DNA from: Diphasiastrum complanatum
Lineage: Eukaryota; Streptophyta; Lycopodiopsida; Lycopodiales; Lycopodiaceae
DNA length: 64,000 bases
Direction: 5' to 3'
Assembly: GCA_029204225.1 (NCBI GenBank)
Contig: CM055102.1
Span: 21,630,182 to 21,694,181, forward strand
Each line of letters opens with the position of its first letter. The first letter of the stretch is position 1. The position numbers were made by a program, and so were the translations under genes. This document shows positions 11,401-25,000 of the stretch, in pieces. Under the pieces are notes generated by a model. The model saw only the letters and a program-made list of their open reading frames with translations. It searched no databases and had not been told where the DNA came from.

Positions 11401-14400
11401 GCGCAGCTGAGTGAAGGATGTATGAAGCATCTCTGAAAACATCTGATTAGCGCTTGAAGAGAGGTGGCTGACTGTGGGATCCACCAGAAGTATGTCTTGT
11501 AAAAAACAAAATGAACAAAATGAAATAGAAATGGTTGCGCTTCGCTTTGGCTGAACCGATGAAGGAAGCTTGTTGCGAGCTGTGGAGGAGGACTGTCGTT
11601 GTCCCTGTCTCCTCGCGATCCAGCTATGGAAACCTCTCTCTCACACTCTTTCTCTATTGGTGGACGATGCGGCTAACGCTTTGTAAAATGAACTGTGGCG
11701 GCCCAGATGCATCGTGGTGGAACCCTTAGGGTTAAAGGCAACCTTAGTAAAAAACTTATTAAGACAAGTTTGGCCTTGCATGTGGTTTCTTTTAGTTTTA
11801 TGGTCTATCCATTTTGTCTATTGGCATGCAGTAATGGGTTCGAAAGGAGATTTAATTAATAATCTGCCTAAACCAGCAGTGAGTCATTGAATTATTGATT
11901 CTGCGTTGCATGGCCGAGAAAATGGTGTAGGGAGATTTTTTGCAATCCTAACAATTCGTCTATGGATTTGATTCATAGATTTAGGATGACGGCTTTCGGT
12001 CCACATGAGCTACTTTTCCAAAACGGTACCTGGTCAAAGAAAATTTAATTTCTGGAACTGTGTTTGGTGGTGACTCAACTTTGGAAGCGAAGTTCTTCCC
12101 AGATTGAAAGTTAAAATTGATTTTTTCCTTTTTTGATTGAATTCCGAACTTGGGTTAAAGTTTGAAATCTGTTACTTGTCTGGAATATTTATAATCGATG
12201 TTGTAAATAGTAATCAGTCAAGTGACCGTTTGTGCAAGACACTCGTTAAATTTAAATTAAAATCGACAAACAATATGAAATGACCAGATTGGATGAGTGG
12301 CAATAGTATTCTTTATCTAGTCAATAAATCTGACAGGATACGGTTCAAGAATTACTAAAAATCCTATTGGTGGGATTTCCATTCATGTAATTTCATATTC
12401 TATGTTTGGATAGGTTTTGTTAATATTAACGGAGTAATGCCAAACCAGTCAATAAAAAGGAGAAACAATCCAATTTTATTGGAAAATTTGTAATCATAGG
12501 AATTACATAACTGTTTTCATTTCCAGTAAAATCCTATGGTGAATTATATTCAAAAGATCAGACTCGTATTGTTTTATACACTAGTAAATGATTTTTGATA
12601 TATCAGATATTCAGCCCAGGTATAGGACAGAAATGAAATTGTTTTGGAATTTTTCCTACAGTAATTAGTTTTTTGAACATTTACTAATGTCGTTACGTCT
12701 TCTTGGTACCTTAGCTGAAATAGATTTTCAGGGAACTGAAAATTCTAAGGAGGGAAGAAGAGTGGACATCAGAAGTAGTAAGTGTGATCGAGAAATGTAT
12801 TTCGCAGTTAGGATTTTGATAATCCCTGTAAATAATTGCTTAATACTGGTTATTGAATTCCTGGTTAGAATTCAGTTGAATTCGTACTGATATCTTTGTA
12901 ACCATTGAGTTATCCGCAGTTTTGGATGTCAATTGTGAGGTTTAGAAGTGGAATCTGATACGTGGATTACATTGGATCTGTTAGTTGACAGAAGCTTGTC
13001 CCTAGATTTGATGCATCAGTAGGGTTTCGAAGCTTGTCAATACCCAATTAGTTCAGAGTGTAATAGTGAACCATGTTAATTCTTCTGTCTAAGTCACATA
13101 ATCAAATGTGGATTTTGGGTATCCATCTTATAGGCATGCCAGTCATCCAAGTAAATGGATTCTCCAGTGTATGGGAACAAGAGATAATTTCCTATAGTGA
13201 TTGTAGGATAGCTAGATGATTAATGGATCTCTAGAATATCAGATAAGGCGGTTAAGGGTTTTCTTGAAGGAAAAGCTGACGGTATGGGACGTCAGTAATT
13301 TTGGAAAGGAAATTCTAGGACTGTAAAGATCTGATGATCGATGGTGTGTTTTAGTACCTAGTCGCGATATGGGAAAGAAGAAAACCATTCGATCAAATGT
13401 GAGGTATTTTGGGAAATTTTGAGGTTTAATCTAGATCCCAATGTGGTATCTCGGTATTTACAAAATCAGAGGCCCTCAAATCTATTTCTCGCTTTCTTAA
13501 TTAATCCTTTACTTCTTAGTGATTTCTCGAATATGGATTGAAAGACTGGTTATATGATTCTTTCTGGCATGAAGTTATTCTTCTGAAAGACTGTTATGTC
13601 ATATAAATTAGTACTTGCGTGAATAGACTTGGAATTCAGAAAAATTTTAAGGTTAAAATGTTTCAATTTCTTAAACCATGGAATATTTCTGATGCATAAA
13701 TGGATTTCAATGGAATAGTAGTTTCTATCACTCAGAGTGAAAATATTTGAAGGAGAAGTCTTGTGTGTAATAAGGTGAATCCTCTAGTGGAAACACTTAT
13801 TACTGACTTTTCTTGGATTTAGATAATTGAATTATTTATTTATTTGTAACTTATAGTTTTTCTTCGTCAATCTAAATTTTTTCGTTTTTTTTTTAAATTA
13901 GGTTTTTAAAAAAAATTATTTTAATTCTAATTTATAAGTTCTCTCTGGACCTATGCTCTGACCTATGCTCAACATACGTCTTGTGAGATTGGGAAAAACT
14001 TATGTTGCGCACAAATCTATTGTAAACGCTTGAGCACTCATGCTGAGCATAAGTCCAATGGATCGACCACTCATGCTGAGTATAGATCGAGGACGGACTT
14101 ATGTTGAGCATAGGTCGAGGGAAGACTTATGTTCAGCATAAGTCCAATGAACACTTATGTTGAGCATAGGTCAAGGGACGACCTATGCTGAGTATAGATC
14201 GAGGACGGACTTATGTTGAGCATAGGTCGAGGGAAGACTTATGTTCAGCATAAGTCCAATGAGCACTTATGTTGAGCATAGGTTGAGAGAGGACCTATGT
14301 TGAGCACAGGTCGCTGAAGAGTTTAAGTAGTCATTTAGATCTTCAATTTCTACAATGGTAGTCGATTCCTCTACTATTTTACAACAGACTAAAAGCGTTT

Positions 14401-17400
14401 ACAATTGGGCGATTTTTTCTAGAACCCAAATAAATTTCACATTGTTCGTTTTGCAGAAGGGTTGGTTTGTTAATGTCAATAAAATGAATGTTGGGAGTCT
14501 CATTGCACTTTTAGCTTCAAAAAATAGTGAATATCATTTATTTTAGATTGTTAAAGTGATTGGCTTCATTCAGAGTGACGAAACGTGGGCAAAAATTGTA
14601 CGTGTGCACTAGATGCGTACCACTTCAAAAAATGCTTTTTTGGAAAGGTATGAGTTACAAATGTTACAATTAGATCCAAAAGGCAAGATGCAGCATTCAA
14701 CAAAAAATCAGCCAAAAGTGGATAATGTAAATCTCTAAGAAGTGGATATACTTGCATTTAATTTCGAGTTGACAATGACGAACCATTTACGAAAGTCAAC
14801 ATATTATATCTATTTTACAAAGATATCTTGGATTAAGTGCACAGCTATAATCTTTGACTTGGCATAAACGTAGCAAAGCCACAATATATTTTTGTCAACA
14901 TTGGATGTTGACTTAGATGAGAATTTGCCGATAGACTATAACGAGAAAGATGAGTCATCAACTTCAATAGTTGACAATGAGAGTTTTGGTAATATTTCAA
15001 AGACTGAGTTGAGAGGAGTTAGTAAAAAATTTTTGGAATTTGAATTGTATAAAAAATATATAATGAGGTGGGGATTCTCTCGTCGACATATTGGGTTTAG
15101 GTTACCAGTTTCTCTCTTCTCCTCTTGATTCACATTGCATGGCTTGGGGGCTAGAGCCAGGTTTGATCTAGGATTGGTTGGGCGGTTTGGCTCCATAGTC
15201 TCTCCTATTGTGTTCTCCTATCCTAATCTTAGAGGCAATCCTTGAGGGTCTTAATAGATACTCTTAAAAGTTGGTGCCGTTTCTGAAATAACACATTTTA
15301 ATTTAAGACTTGCACCTACTCTCAAAAGCACTTTAGTTAAGGTTGAACATTCTATAGGAGCTGAAGCCCACTTCAAAAGGTCCAAATATGATATCTTCTC
15401 AGATAAAACTTCCTCCTTTAAAGTGCTCAAACACCACATTAGAAGTACATGCATGCACTCCAACCAAGATATCAGGACAATCAACACTAAATGCTTGCAG
15501 GCCCTCCGAGAAAGGAACATTGCCACAAAATTCTTCATTGGTGCGCTCTCAATCCCTATGATCATCAACTGCCCAAATGAGAGCAGACAATGTCTAATTA
15601 TACTCTCTAGAATCCACTTAGGGTTGGGAAACCTGCCAGAAACCCAACACCTTACCTACAAGTCCGGTTCCCACCCAATTACTTACGAGTGAGCAAATAA
15701 ACCCAAAGAGATAATTGAAGTCATAGCTACAATACAACAACACTGTAAGCCCCATACTCCCACCAACCTCACAATTCCTATTCAAGACACAAAAATTATA
15801 GACAGATTAACAAGTAAAAGGCAACTATTCTTGCATGAATGACAAAACTCATGAACAAATATAAAAGATAGAAAGCAGACTAACCCATCTACTTAAGTCT
15901 TACTTGCATGATTGCAAACCCATAGCCAATATACAACAGCAGCAGTCTCCCAGATTTCCTTTCTGATGACTACTGAGGATGCTAAAATAAAACAGAACGA
16001 AACTCCAAATGCAGAGACTTATTTTTTCCTTTCATTTAGTATGATCCTTTTAAGAAATAGAAACACCCATTGGAAAAGTAAGTGCCTAAATTGCAATGGC
16101 ATATAACAAGCATACAGCTAGCACTTTGAACCATTCCGCATAGCACATGTACAAAACACTGAGGTTGGAAAGCATACAGGAGCTGAACCATCCAGAGAAG
16201 CTCTTGCACGAGCGTAAGGGAGAGACCCAGCAACAAAAGATGATCCTTTTTGCAATGTCTTCAGAGAACTTCTAGCTGGCCATCTATGCAGTGAGGAGTC
16301 TGGGGTAGCCACCCAAAGCCATTCATCGTCCTGTAAAGCTAGTTGCAGAACATGCTGTTGCTCTGTACAAAGTAAGGTGCTTTCACGAGAAGACAAGTCC
16401 GTCAAATAAACCTGAATAGGATAATCAAAATACTTGAGTTAAAGACAGCTATACAAGCCTAGGATTACTTTCAGACACACTAGAAACTGGAAAAGGCAAG
16501 AACCCCAGTCCAAAAGGATGGCTGAAACAGTTCTATACTGAACAGTAGCAGTCAAGGAACAAAATGGAAACATCATTGCCATAAAATCTATAACGAAGGC
16601 CTATAATTGAAGCAAAGATCTCATACTGAAAGATCTCGTCCACCGCTGTACACGTGGCTGAATGATGGAGGACTCGCCAATGCCCAGACTGAATCTGTAT
16701 GTACAGCATAGGAATGAACACAGCGCTGCTGGCCCAAGTCCCAAAGCCTAACATTCACAAATAAATACATTGCAGTGGTTTCAATAGATGTATACTTTAC
16801 CATTTGTTCCATAATATGTAGATGCAAGTACTTGTCAAATAGTACCATGATATATATATCAAATGCAACAGTTCCAAATAGATGCAGAGAAACGGTAACA
16901 GCAATTATGCTTTGTTGGCCTCATTATTGAAGAGGGATCAGTCATTGTACTAAATCGAAATATAAGATGAGAGATGGGTTATGCAATGATTGATCCCCTA
17001 AGCCTATGAATTGCTTGTAAACTATTATTACAAAGAATTTCAGCAATCCTCTTCCTCGTGCACGAATTTTTATCAACCTAATGACATTTGCGAACCATTT
17101 TTCCATTAAGAAAAATGAGAAAAAAAAAACTTATTTTCAAAGGATTTAATCTGAATCTAGAATCAACTTGAAATGATTTGAATCACGAATCACGATTATT
17201 TGTGACTGTGGGACTATTCTAATTGGAAGAATTTGGAACTATCATGCTGAGCGAAGTAAAGATGTTGATCCCAATCTCAAAGTATCGCAAATTATCCTCT
17301 GATATGTGATTGAGAACCTCTAGCTGCCCAGCAATTGCAAAAAGGCAAGTTGAGTCCATTGAGCCTGATTACCCGATATGTGCATAAGGCTTCGTCCAAA

Positions 17401-20400
17401 ATGTAAACATAAAGCATGAGTGTTTGTCAATAAGAATGGAGCGACTAAGTCCATGCAAGCAAAAGATCTCCAAAAGGAATAAGCATGCACAATGCTCTGC
17501 AGTAACAATGCTACTAACAGGACTAAAATATGCTTTTGCTTTGAAAACTAGTCCACTACAACCAAGCAAGAGTCATGTTATGCACTCAATCACACATTTA
17601 GCATCATAAGCACAAATAGACCATTACCGACGAAGCAAATAGCATCACCCAGCTAACAATGCTAAACAAATAGCAAATATCTCCAGTATAGCAAACAGTC
17701 TCCTACAAAGAAATTAGGGATAATCCAAACTTAAGCTACGCTACGAATGTATCTGTTTCCAAATCTTACTCTATTCAAATTTGAGTTGTGTCCCTAAGTC
17801 AAGAGAAGAAGGGCAAGAGAAGAATGGTGGTCATGAAGCTAGTGTTGCCCCTGAATGCAAATCAATCTGATGATTAGCATCCTACGATAACCATGTTCGT
17901 ATTGCTATAATACGTCCTAAATGGCATGTTGTAATGATTGTGTTCTCTACATCTTGGTCTATACCCATAGATGTTTTAGAATCCTATACACAAATAGATG
18001 GTGCACAAATAAAACTCCTAGCAAATTGCTTATAAGAGACAAGCTAGTAGCTTCCATTGGAATCGACATTGAGAACTGTTTAGGTGCATCCATCATGTAT
18101 AATAGTGATAGTGATATATTGTACCAGGCTAATGTAACCTCATCCAATGAGGTGAACCCATTAACTCCAAGAATGATATCATACCACGGAAGTAATGTAA
18201 ACATTCATCCATGCTGCAAAATGTCCAACCTAGTATTGAATGGTGCACAACATTTGTCTCCTCTAGAATAAATGGGAACTAGCAACTTTAACATGTGATG
18301 TGTTGGATGATCCTTCCTCGCATGGACAAGTGATTAAAAAATAGCACAACTACCGATAAAAGAATGTTGTACCGACAAAAAAGAATAAGTCTAGGTGCAG
18401 GCGGCATAGCTCTACCAATACTAGAACCAACAGATGAAGCATAAGTAGGAATAATAGTTCGTGAAATACAGAATATCTGCCATAAAAGGTGGAAACATGT
18501 CTGTCCATCAATTAGTCTCCACTCCATCTGCCCCATCCTTTGCTCACAAGCAAGTGTAGAAGCCTCTAGAAATGTCCAGCAGTTCTCCTATACCCTACCA
18601 GTCACACTGATGGAAAGGTCATGTATCATGTTTTCGAGATTATCACTAGAAGAAGTGCTAGCCATAACAAAGGTTGATGAGTTAAATCAATGGACTTGAA
18701 AAGGGTATCAAAAGGTTCGTAATTGAAGGAGCGAACTCTTGTAGTTACCTCAACTATGCTGAATACTTTCATGAAGTGCTTGTGGAGAAGTCAGCCCGAA
18801 GATCCACATTGAGGTTGTCGATGAGGGAGCGCAAACCTCAAAAGAACAACGTATGGACAGCAATAGGCATATGTTGAAAATTTCAAAACAAACAACTAGC
18901 AAGCAAGAGGCTGAAAAATGATGAACCAAAGGCTCAAAGAGTAGGAGGAAAAATAATCATAACTTTCGTTTGAAGCAGGTGCTGGAAAAGTTTGATAAAA
19001 ATTGTAAAATCCAAAATGCAAGAAGCCCAAAAAAAAATCTTACATGGCTCCAATGATATTAAAATAGCGGTTGCTGAGAAGTCATTCTTTTTCCAGACCC
19101 ATATAAAACCTTGACGAACACAATTGAAATTCAAAACTTCAAAAACAGAGATTGGGCCCCAAAAAAGAGGCCAAAAAATCCCCGTGTGAACATTATAGCC
19201 CAATCAAAAGCCCTGACCAAAAAAAAATTTGCTACCCAAACACTTTCTATCCCAAACAAAGTTACAAACAATGAAAAGAAATTCCACAAAAGATTGACCT
19301 CTGTTAATCACAATAGATTGAATGCTTTTGTTCAATTTACATGCTCATTCAACCCACTTTGATGATATATTTAACCTTCCATCCTTGAATAGAACCATAG
19401 ATGCACCGCGATTCTGAATCGTGATTCAGAATCGCGATCAGAATTGCGATTCAGAAACACGTTTCAGAATCGCGCAGAATCGGTTTTTTTTTTTTTGCAA
19501 CTTTTTTTAGGCAATATGGGTATCAGATGAAAGCTCTGATTGAGAGCATTATGATTGTGTAGTTTGCCGACTGTTTCGGGTGCGATTTCACTCAGGGAGT
19601 TGGAAGGCCAAATCATGAAGAGGCCTTACTGTCGGGGCCGGGGTTTACTGGCAGCCCCCGAACCCCGGACCCCCTGTTTCTCGGGGGACTACCGCCCCCC
19701 CAACCCTCTAGAGCTTCCTGCTATATAGACACTCTAGATAAAAATGCTACCGCCCCCCCTAGATAAAAATGGGGTCCAAATGCGTGCCGAGAAGGGCCCA
19801 ATATTTATGCCCCCAACTGTATGCACATTGCACTCACATCTCTAGTGAAACGATTGCAAAAGTGATCATCATCCATACAGTTGATAGCCCAAACTGTAAG
19901 ATTAACATTTACTGAAAACCAGAGCAAATGACAACCAGATAGCTACTGAAACTAAGATCTATTTGTGCCTCATCTACTGCACTTCTGAGAGGCAAAACGC
20001 TAGTTTGGCCATTGATCCCCTAAAAGAATTTCAGCCATTAAGCTATTTTTCCAAAATAAAATAAAAAAAATAAAAAAATTGCGATTTTGGGTTCAAAATT
20101 GCGATTCGCGAATCGCGGACCCAGCGAATCGCGATTCGGTGAATCTATGAATAGAACTTGGATTGGTCAAACCTTAAAAAACACTTTAAAACAGTCAACA
20201 GTATTTCAAAAATTTGAAACTTTGTTTTCAACAATTCAAACATTTGACACGCTTCAAGTGTGTTTCAAACACTTAAGTTTCATGTTTCAAACATTTAAAA
20301 TATTACATTGGCTGTACTATGTTGGAAAGTGTGGCATGGATTTTCTAGCATCTCAATAACCTTGCTTCATGCTGATAATTTTGCATACTTGATAAATTAT

Positions 20401-21314
20401 TGTGCAACTATCTACTAGCTTAATTAGTATTCCATGGTGGTGTCTCCACCCTTATTTTGACATGATGTTGCTCTGCATATCCATGGTTGTGCATGAGCCT
20501 CTATTGCCCTTGCATGTGTTGTATAAATGCGTACCACTTGCATGCACCTTCAATTGGGAAATTAAGGGTTACGTCCTTCTTACTCGGTGTGCATTTTGGA
20601 AAAAATTAAAATTGTAGCATTCTATGATAATGCTTGGTTGGATTGCTACAAGCGGCGATAAATAATGGCCAGTGTTGTAAGAGCTCTTGCATCCTACCCT
20701 TAGAATACTTGTGATGGCACAATAGGATCATTTGTGTATGAGTTGACAAAGGTCATGCTTCATGCTAGGCCCATAAGGCGGCATGAGGCAAGCAAGGGAC
20801 TTATGGAAACCAAAATGACCTCAAACTAGTGATAAGTGTGCACCTAAAAGAAACTATGCTCGAAAAGCAACTGTACTAGCTATGAATAGGGCTCCATATT
20901 AATAGAAACAATATTGATTAAGGAATATACCTACCTAGTGTGGAGTAGATGCAAAAGACTTGACTGATGTACATGTAGTAGAAATCAAGGTATTGCAGGT
21001 AGGCAACAAAGAGGTCGTTAATCTAGCCTGTAATAGCAATGGTCAAGGCATAGGTAGGCAAGCTGGAAACAACATCATAGACATGTACATGTACATGCAC
21101 ATACACATACACATACACATACACATATACATATACATACAATACAATACAATACAATACAATACACGTACACAAACATACAATACACATCCATACACAT
21201 ACGCACACGCACGTGAACATCCACACACATACACACCCACAGACATGCACATGCACATACATATACACTTATTTACACATACACATAGAGATACATGCAC
21301 ATACATATACATAT

Positions 21315-21369
<55 letters not shown>

Positions 21370-21963
21370 GAGATACATGCATATATACATATACTTAAAC
21401 TTATACATATACAAACACATAGACATACATATACATATGCATTCACATTTACACACACATACACATACATACATACATACATACATACACATACACGTAC
21501 ATACACGTAGACATACACCTAGACATACATATACATACAAATACACATACATGTACATACACATAGACATAAATATACATACACAGACATAAATATACAT
21601 ACACATACACATACACTCATACACATACACACACATACACATACACTTACACACATACAGAAACATCAACACATACAAACATACAAATAGACATTCGTAG
21701 ACATACACATATACATACACACATACATACAAACATACACATGCACGTACACACACACATACACTCATACACATGCACGTACACACACACATACACTCAT
21801 GCACATGCACATGCACACAAATACAATACACATACACACGCATACACAAACACACCCATACACATACACATACACATACATACACATACACATACGTATA
21901 CGCACACACACACATACGTATACACACCGCCATCGGTCACCCACCTTCGGCGGGCACACTATG

Positions 21964-22026
<63 letters not shown>

Positions 22027-25000
22027 CTATCTATCATGGATGCTAGCAGGACATGTTCTGCCAGCTGGCATTCCGAAACACAAGTTCCGAAACACAAAAA
22101 AAATATCAAACAAAATCCGCATATTTTTTTGCAAATTTTTTTCTGCACATCCGTTTGCGACAATCTAGCATTCTACGAGCAACTATTTGACGAGGGGGAC
22201 GCAGCGGGCACGGCACGGGAAACGTGCGTGGAGCGAGGATTTCTTTTGAACATTTCACGAAGAAAAATAGGTTTATGAAGCTAGGAAGGACAGCGCTCTA
22301 CTTAGTTGAGTCCAAATGAAAAGCAGAAGTGAGAATCTTTAATGTGCCCTTTCTTTTCGAATGCATAAATCTCACTTTTGTATTATTTAGGACTAGATCT
22401 TATAACTTCAAGCGAAAACTTTAGTTCAGTTTTTGGGCTGAAGGAGCCTACCTGCCTAATCATCTATACCTCTTTTTAGCTTCTCAATGAGAAAAGGACT
22501 CCTCTTTACTTTTGATGCCAAGTGATGACAAAATTAAATAGCAAACTGTTGATTGATAATGACTCCTACAAAGAGATCAAAAACTGATGACAGCATGGCG
22601 ACCTTGCAAGCCCTACAGAAAAATTGCCCCTCCAATTTCTCCGTTGAAGAAATACATAAAACCTCAATCATTGATGGCTCCAAAATGACACCCCATGTAG
22701 GGGTATTTACAATCTCCAATGCAGTGCCTGTGCCAGGTCTCCTTTCTAGAAAGTCATTCGAATCATTGACCTAAAGATTAAAATGCAATTGCTTCTTTTC
22801 CTCAACTCCATGCTCTTATCTTTGGCCTGGGAGCAATGGCACATACACAGAAAAAAGCTACCTGCAACTAGGAAAACAGTGAAAAGAAACACATTGTAAC
22901 AAATAAACAAATAGGAAAACTTATGCTTGTAATGTCTACATCTAGAACACTGGCATTGATTAAGAATGCAGATTAGCTCCTCTCCCAGGTATACAAATGT
23001 CAACGCATCATGCAAACATTCCAAATTTTAAACATGAGGACATATGGGAGAAAAAAATATTGCAAATTTCAAACAGGTAAAATTAACTCTGAAGTTACAC
23101 AGACAAAGTTCCATCCACCTCTAAAGTTTCAACAACACTGGTAGAATTACATTTTAGCACCTTCAGTTCCTGCAAGTATTCTATACATAGCTCTAGCTAA
23201 CAAGAATCTAAGGAACATTGAAATCCTGCTTGTCATGTCTACATCAAGAACACGTGCATCAATAAAATATGCAGGTTAGCTCTCTTCCCCAGATGTCACT
23301 GCATAATGCGAATAATGCATATTTCAAAGAGGTGAAATAAAAAGTTCCATCCAGCTCTAAAGTTTAAACAAACAATACCTTCAAATCCTGCAAGTATTTT
23401 AGGCATAACTCCAGCTAAACAAGAATAGAAGGGACACAATGATCCGAGAAGCATTAGGCAAAGTTCAACAAAATCACAAAATTTTACTAATATTCATCTG
23501 AACATGGAATACGTAAATCAACGAAAACCTAGTCTTTTCATATTTGAATCTGCAGACAATCTCTATCACCTTCTAATAAGTAGCTTTCCAAAAACAGAAC
23601 AGTTGAATGACCTATCAAAACACGATGCTAAGCCACAAATGCAAACCTAATGTAACGGACAGCGTGTTTATAGGTTCCTCAATAATTCTCCTCATGTATT
23701 TTAAAAACCGTGCCTATTTCGAAATCCTACGATCATAATAAACCACAGCTAACGTTCTTTCACAACAGCACCAATTACCACCATCTATGTCTCTTGAGAT
23801 TTTCACAGCTACAAGTTCATTTTTTATGTTCGTGAGCATGAACACTTATTCTGTACAAATACTTACTACAATTATCAATGTCAAATCCACTGGTTTCCTA
23901 TCTCTAATAAGGCATGGAAGACCTTTGACACACTGCAAATTGCAAAATCAAGAATCAAGTACTACTGTTGAGGCTTAACCTGATTGTAGAGTCTGAAGAT
24001 CCTGAGATGCATAACCTGTCAGACAACGTAGAGAAAGTGGTCAGAATATTGCCAGCATGTATAAGAACAAGACTATAAAAAAGAAAGAAACTCTAAAGTT
24101 ACCCTTCTCGATGTCACATCCATTGCTAAAAAGAATGGTTTTTAGTAGAGTACCTTATTTTTGAAAGATTGAAGGCAATATTCTATGGATTGCACAACGA
24201 GGAAAAAAAGAGCTCGTCACCAATAGACATTAAAAACAGCATTCCAAAGCTCCTTAGTGTTCAATAGCTTATAGGACAGGCAGTATACGGTATGGATTCA
24301 TTTACACTAGATGAAACAGCACAGTAGCACATAAGCCAAATTTTTCACATTCAAGCAAACCAAAGTTCAAACCATTCAAATCCATAGCTTTTCTACCTTT
24401 GAAAGCCTAAGGTACCGCCTTAAATGACTTCATAATAGTTACAAAAAGCATTCAAAAGAACACCTTTCTCCAAAAGTCTGCAACTTATCAATTATAGGTA
24501 ATATTGTCATCAGTACATTAGCCTGTTATTCAAATCTCAAAAGCTAAAAAGTTTACAATTCTGCTATAAAATGAAATGCCAGCATTCATTCCCATGGTAC
24601 ATGCACATATTTTGTTCCAACAAGTACCTGCCAGAGGAATCCAAAAGCAAAGTTCGTACATTGTCAGTGTGTCCCTTTAACTTCATCTGCTTTGTTCCAC
24701 TTCTTGGATCCCATACTCGTATGACCTAGTGTACAGTTGTATTGGATTTCAAATACAAGAAATTATATTTTGAGAGGAGGAAACAAAGAAAACTAGGTCC
24801 AAAATTTCAAATTCTGAGTGTACTCCTATCCTAACATGGTGAACATGGATGCACACCTTTTCTGTGCCACCTGAGACAAGAACTGTACCAGCATCATTGA
24901 TTGCCAAAGCATAGACAGATTCTTTATGGCCCTTAGCAGGAACTGGGCTATAGCCTTGTGATGTATTTATCGTACCAAAAGAACTGCTATTTGTAGAGGT

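Larger units (their letters stand above)
9813..15256 (+). mobile_element. Non-coding LTR retrotransposon (LARD-like) in LRS1 intron 9
   Basis: The 5' LTR (9813-10280) begins TGTTATGG and ends CTTAATA. One base later is a primer site complementary to initiator tRNA-Met (TGGTATCAGAGC, 10282-10293). About 4.8 kb of internal DNA carries no gag or pol and no frame above about 80 codons. At the right end, 15057-15256 repeats the last 200 bp of the LTR (10081-10280) with a few substitutions and no net indel, and is followed by the GATAC target duplication. The 3' LTR therefore lacks its first 268 bp; the break lies at the TATA-like TATATAATGA. Termini are TG...TA. It is inverted relative to the host gene. 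It fits the LARD class, which needs proteins supplied in trans. Confidence 0.82.

Noticed and set aside
13945-14318. CRISPR-like array
   Set aside because: Units are contiguous higher-order repeats without unique spacers of constant length, in plant nuclear DNA inside a retroelement.
15251-15568. Minus-strand 105-codon frame as a further LRS1 exon
   Set aside because: No similarity to the expected family sequence, and it overlaps the retroelement border; the true next exon is at 8378-8473.
21043-21933. Long open frames of His/Thr/Tyr or Cys/Val/Met repeats on both strands
   Set aside because: They are translations of the CA/TA microsatellite; the repeat has no stop in several frames.
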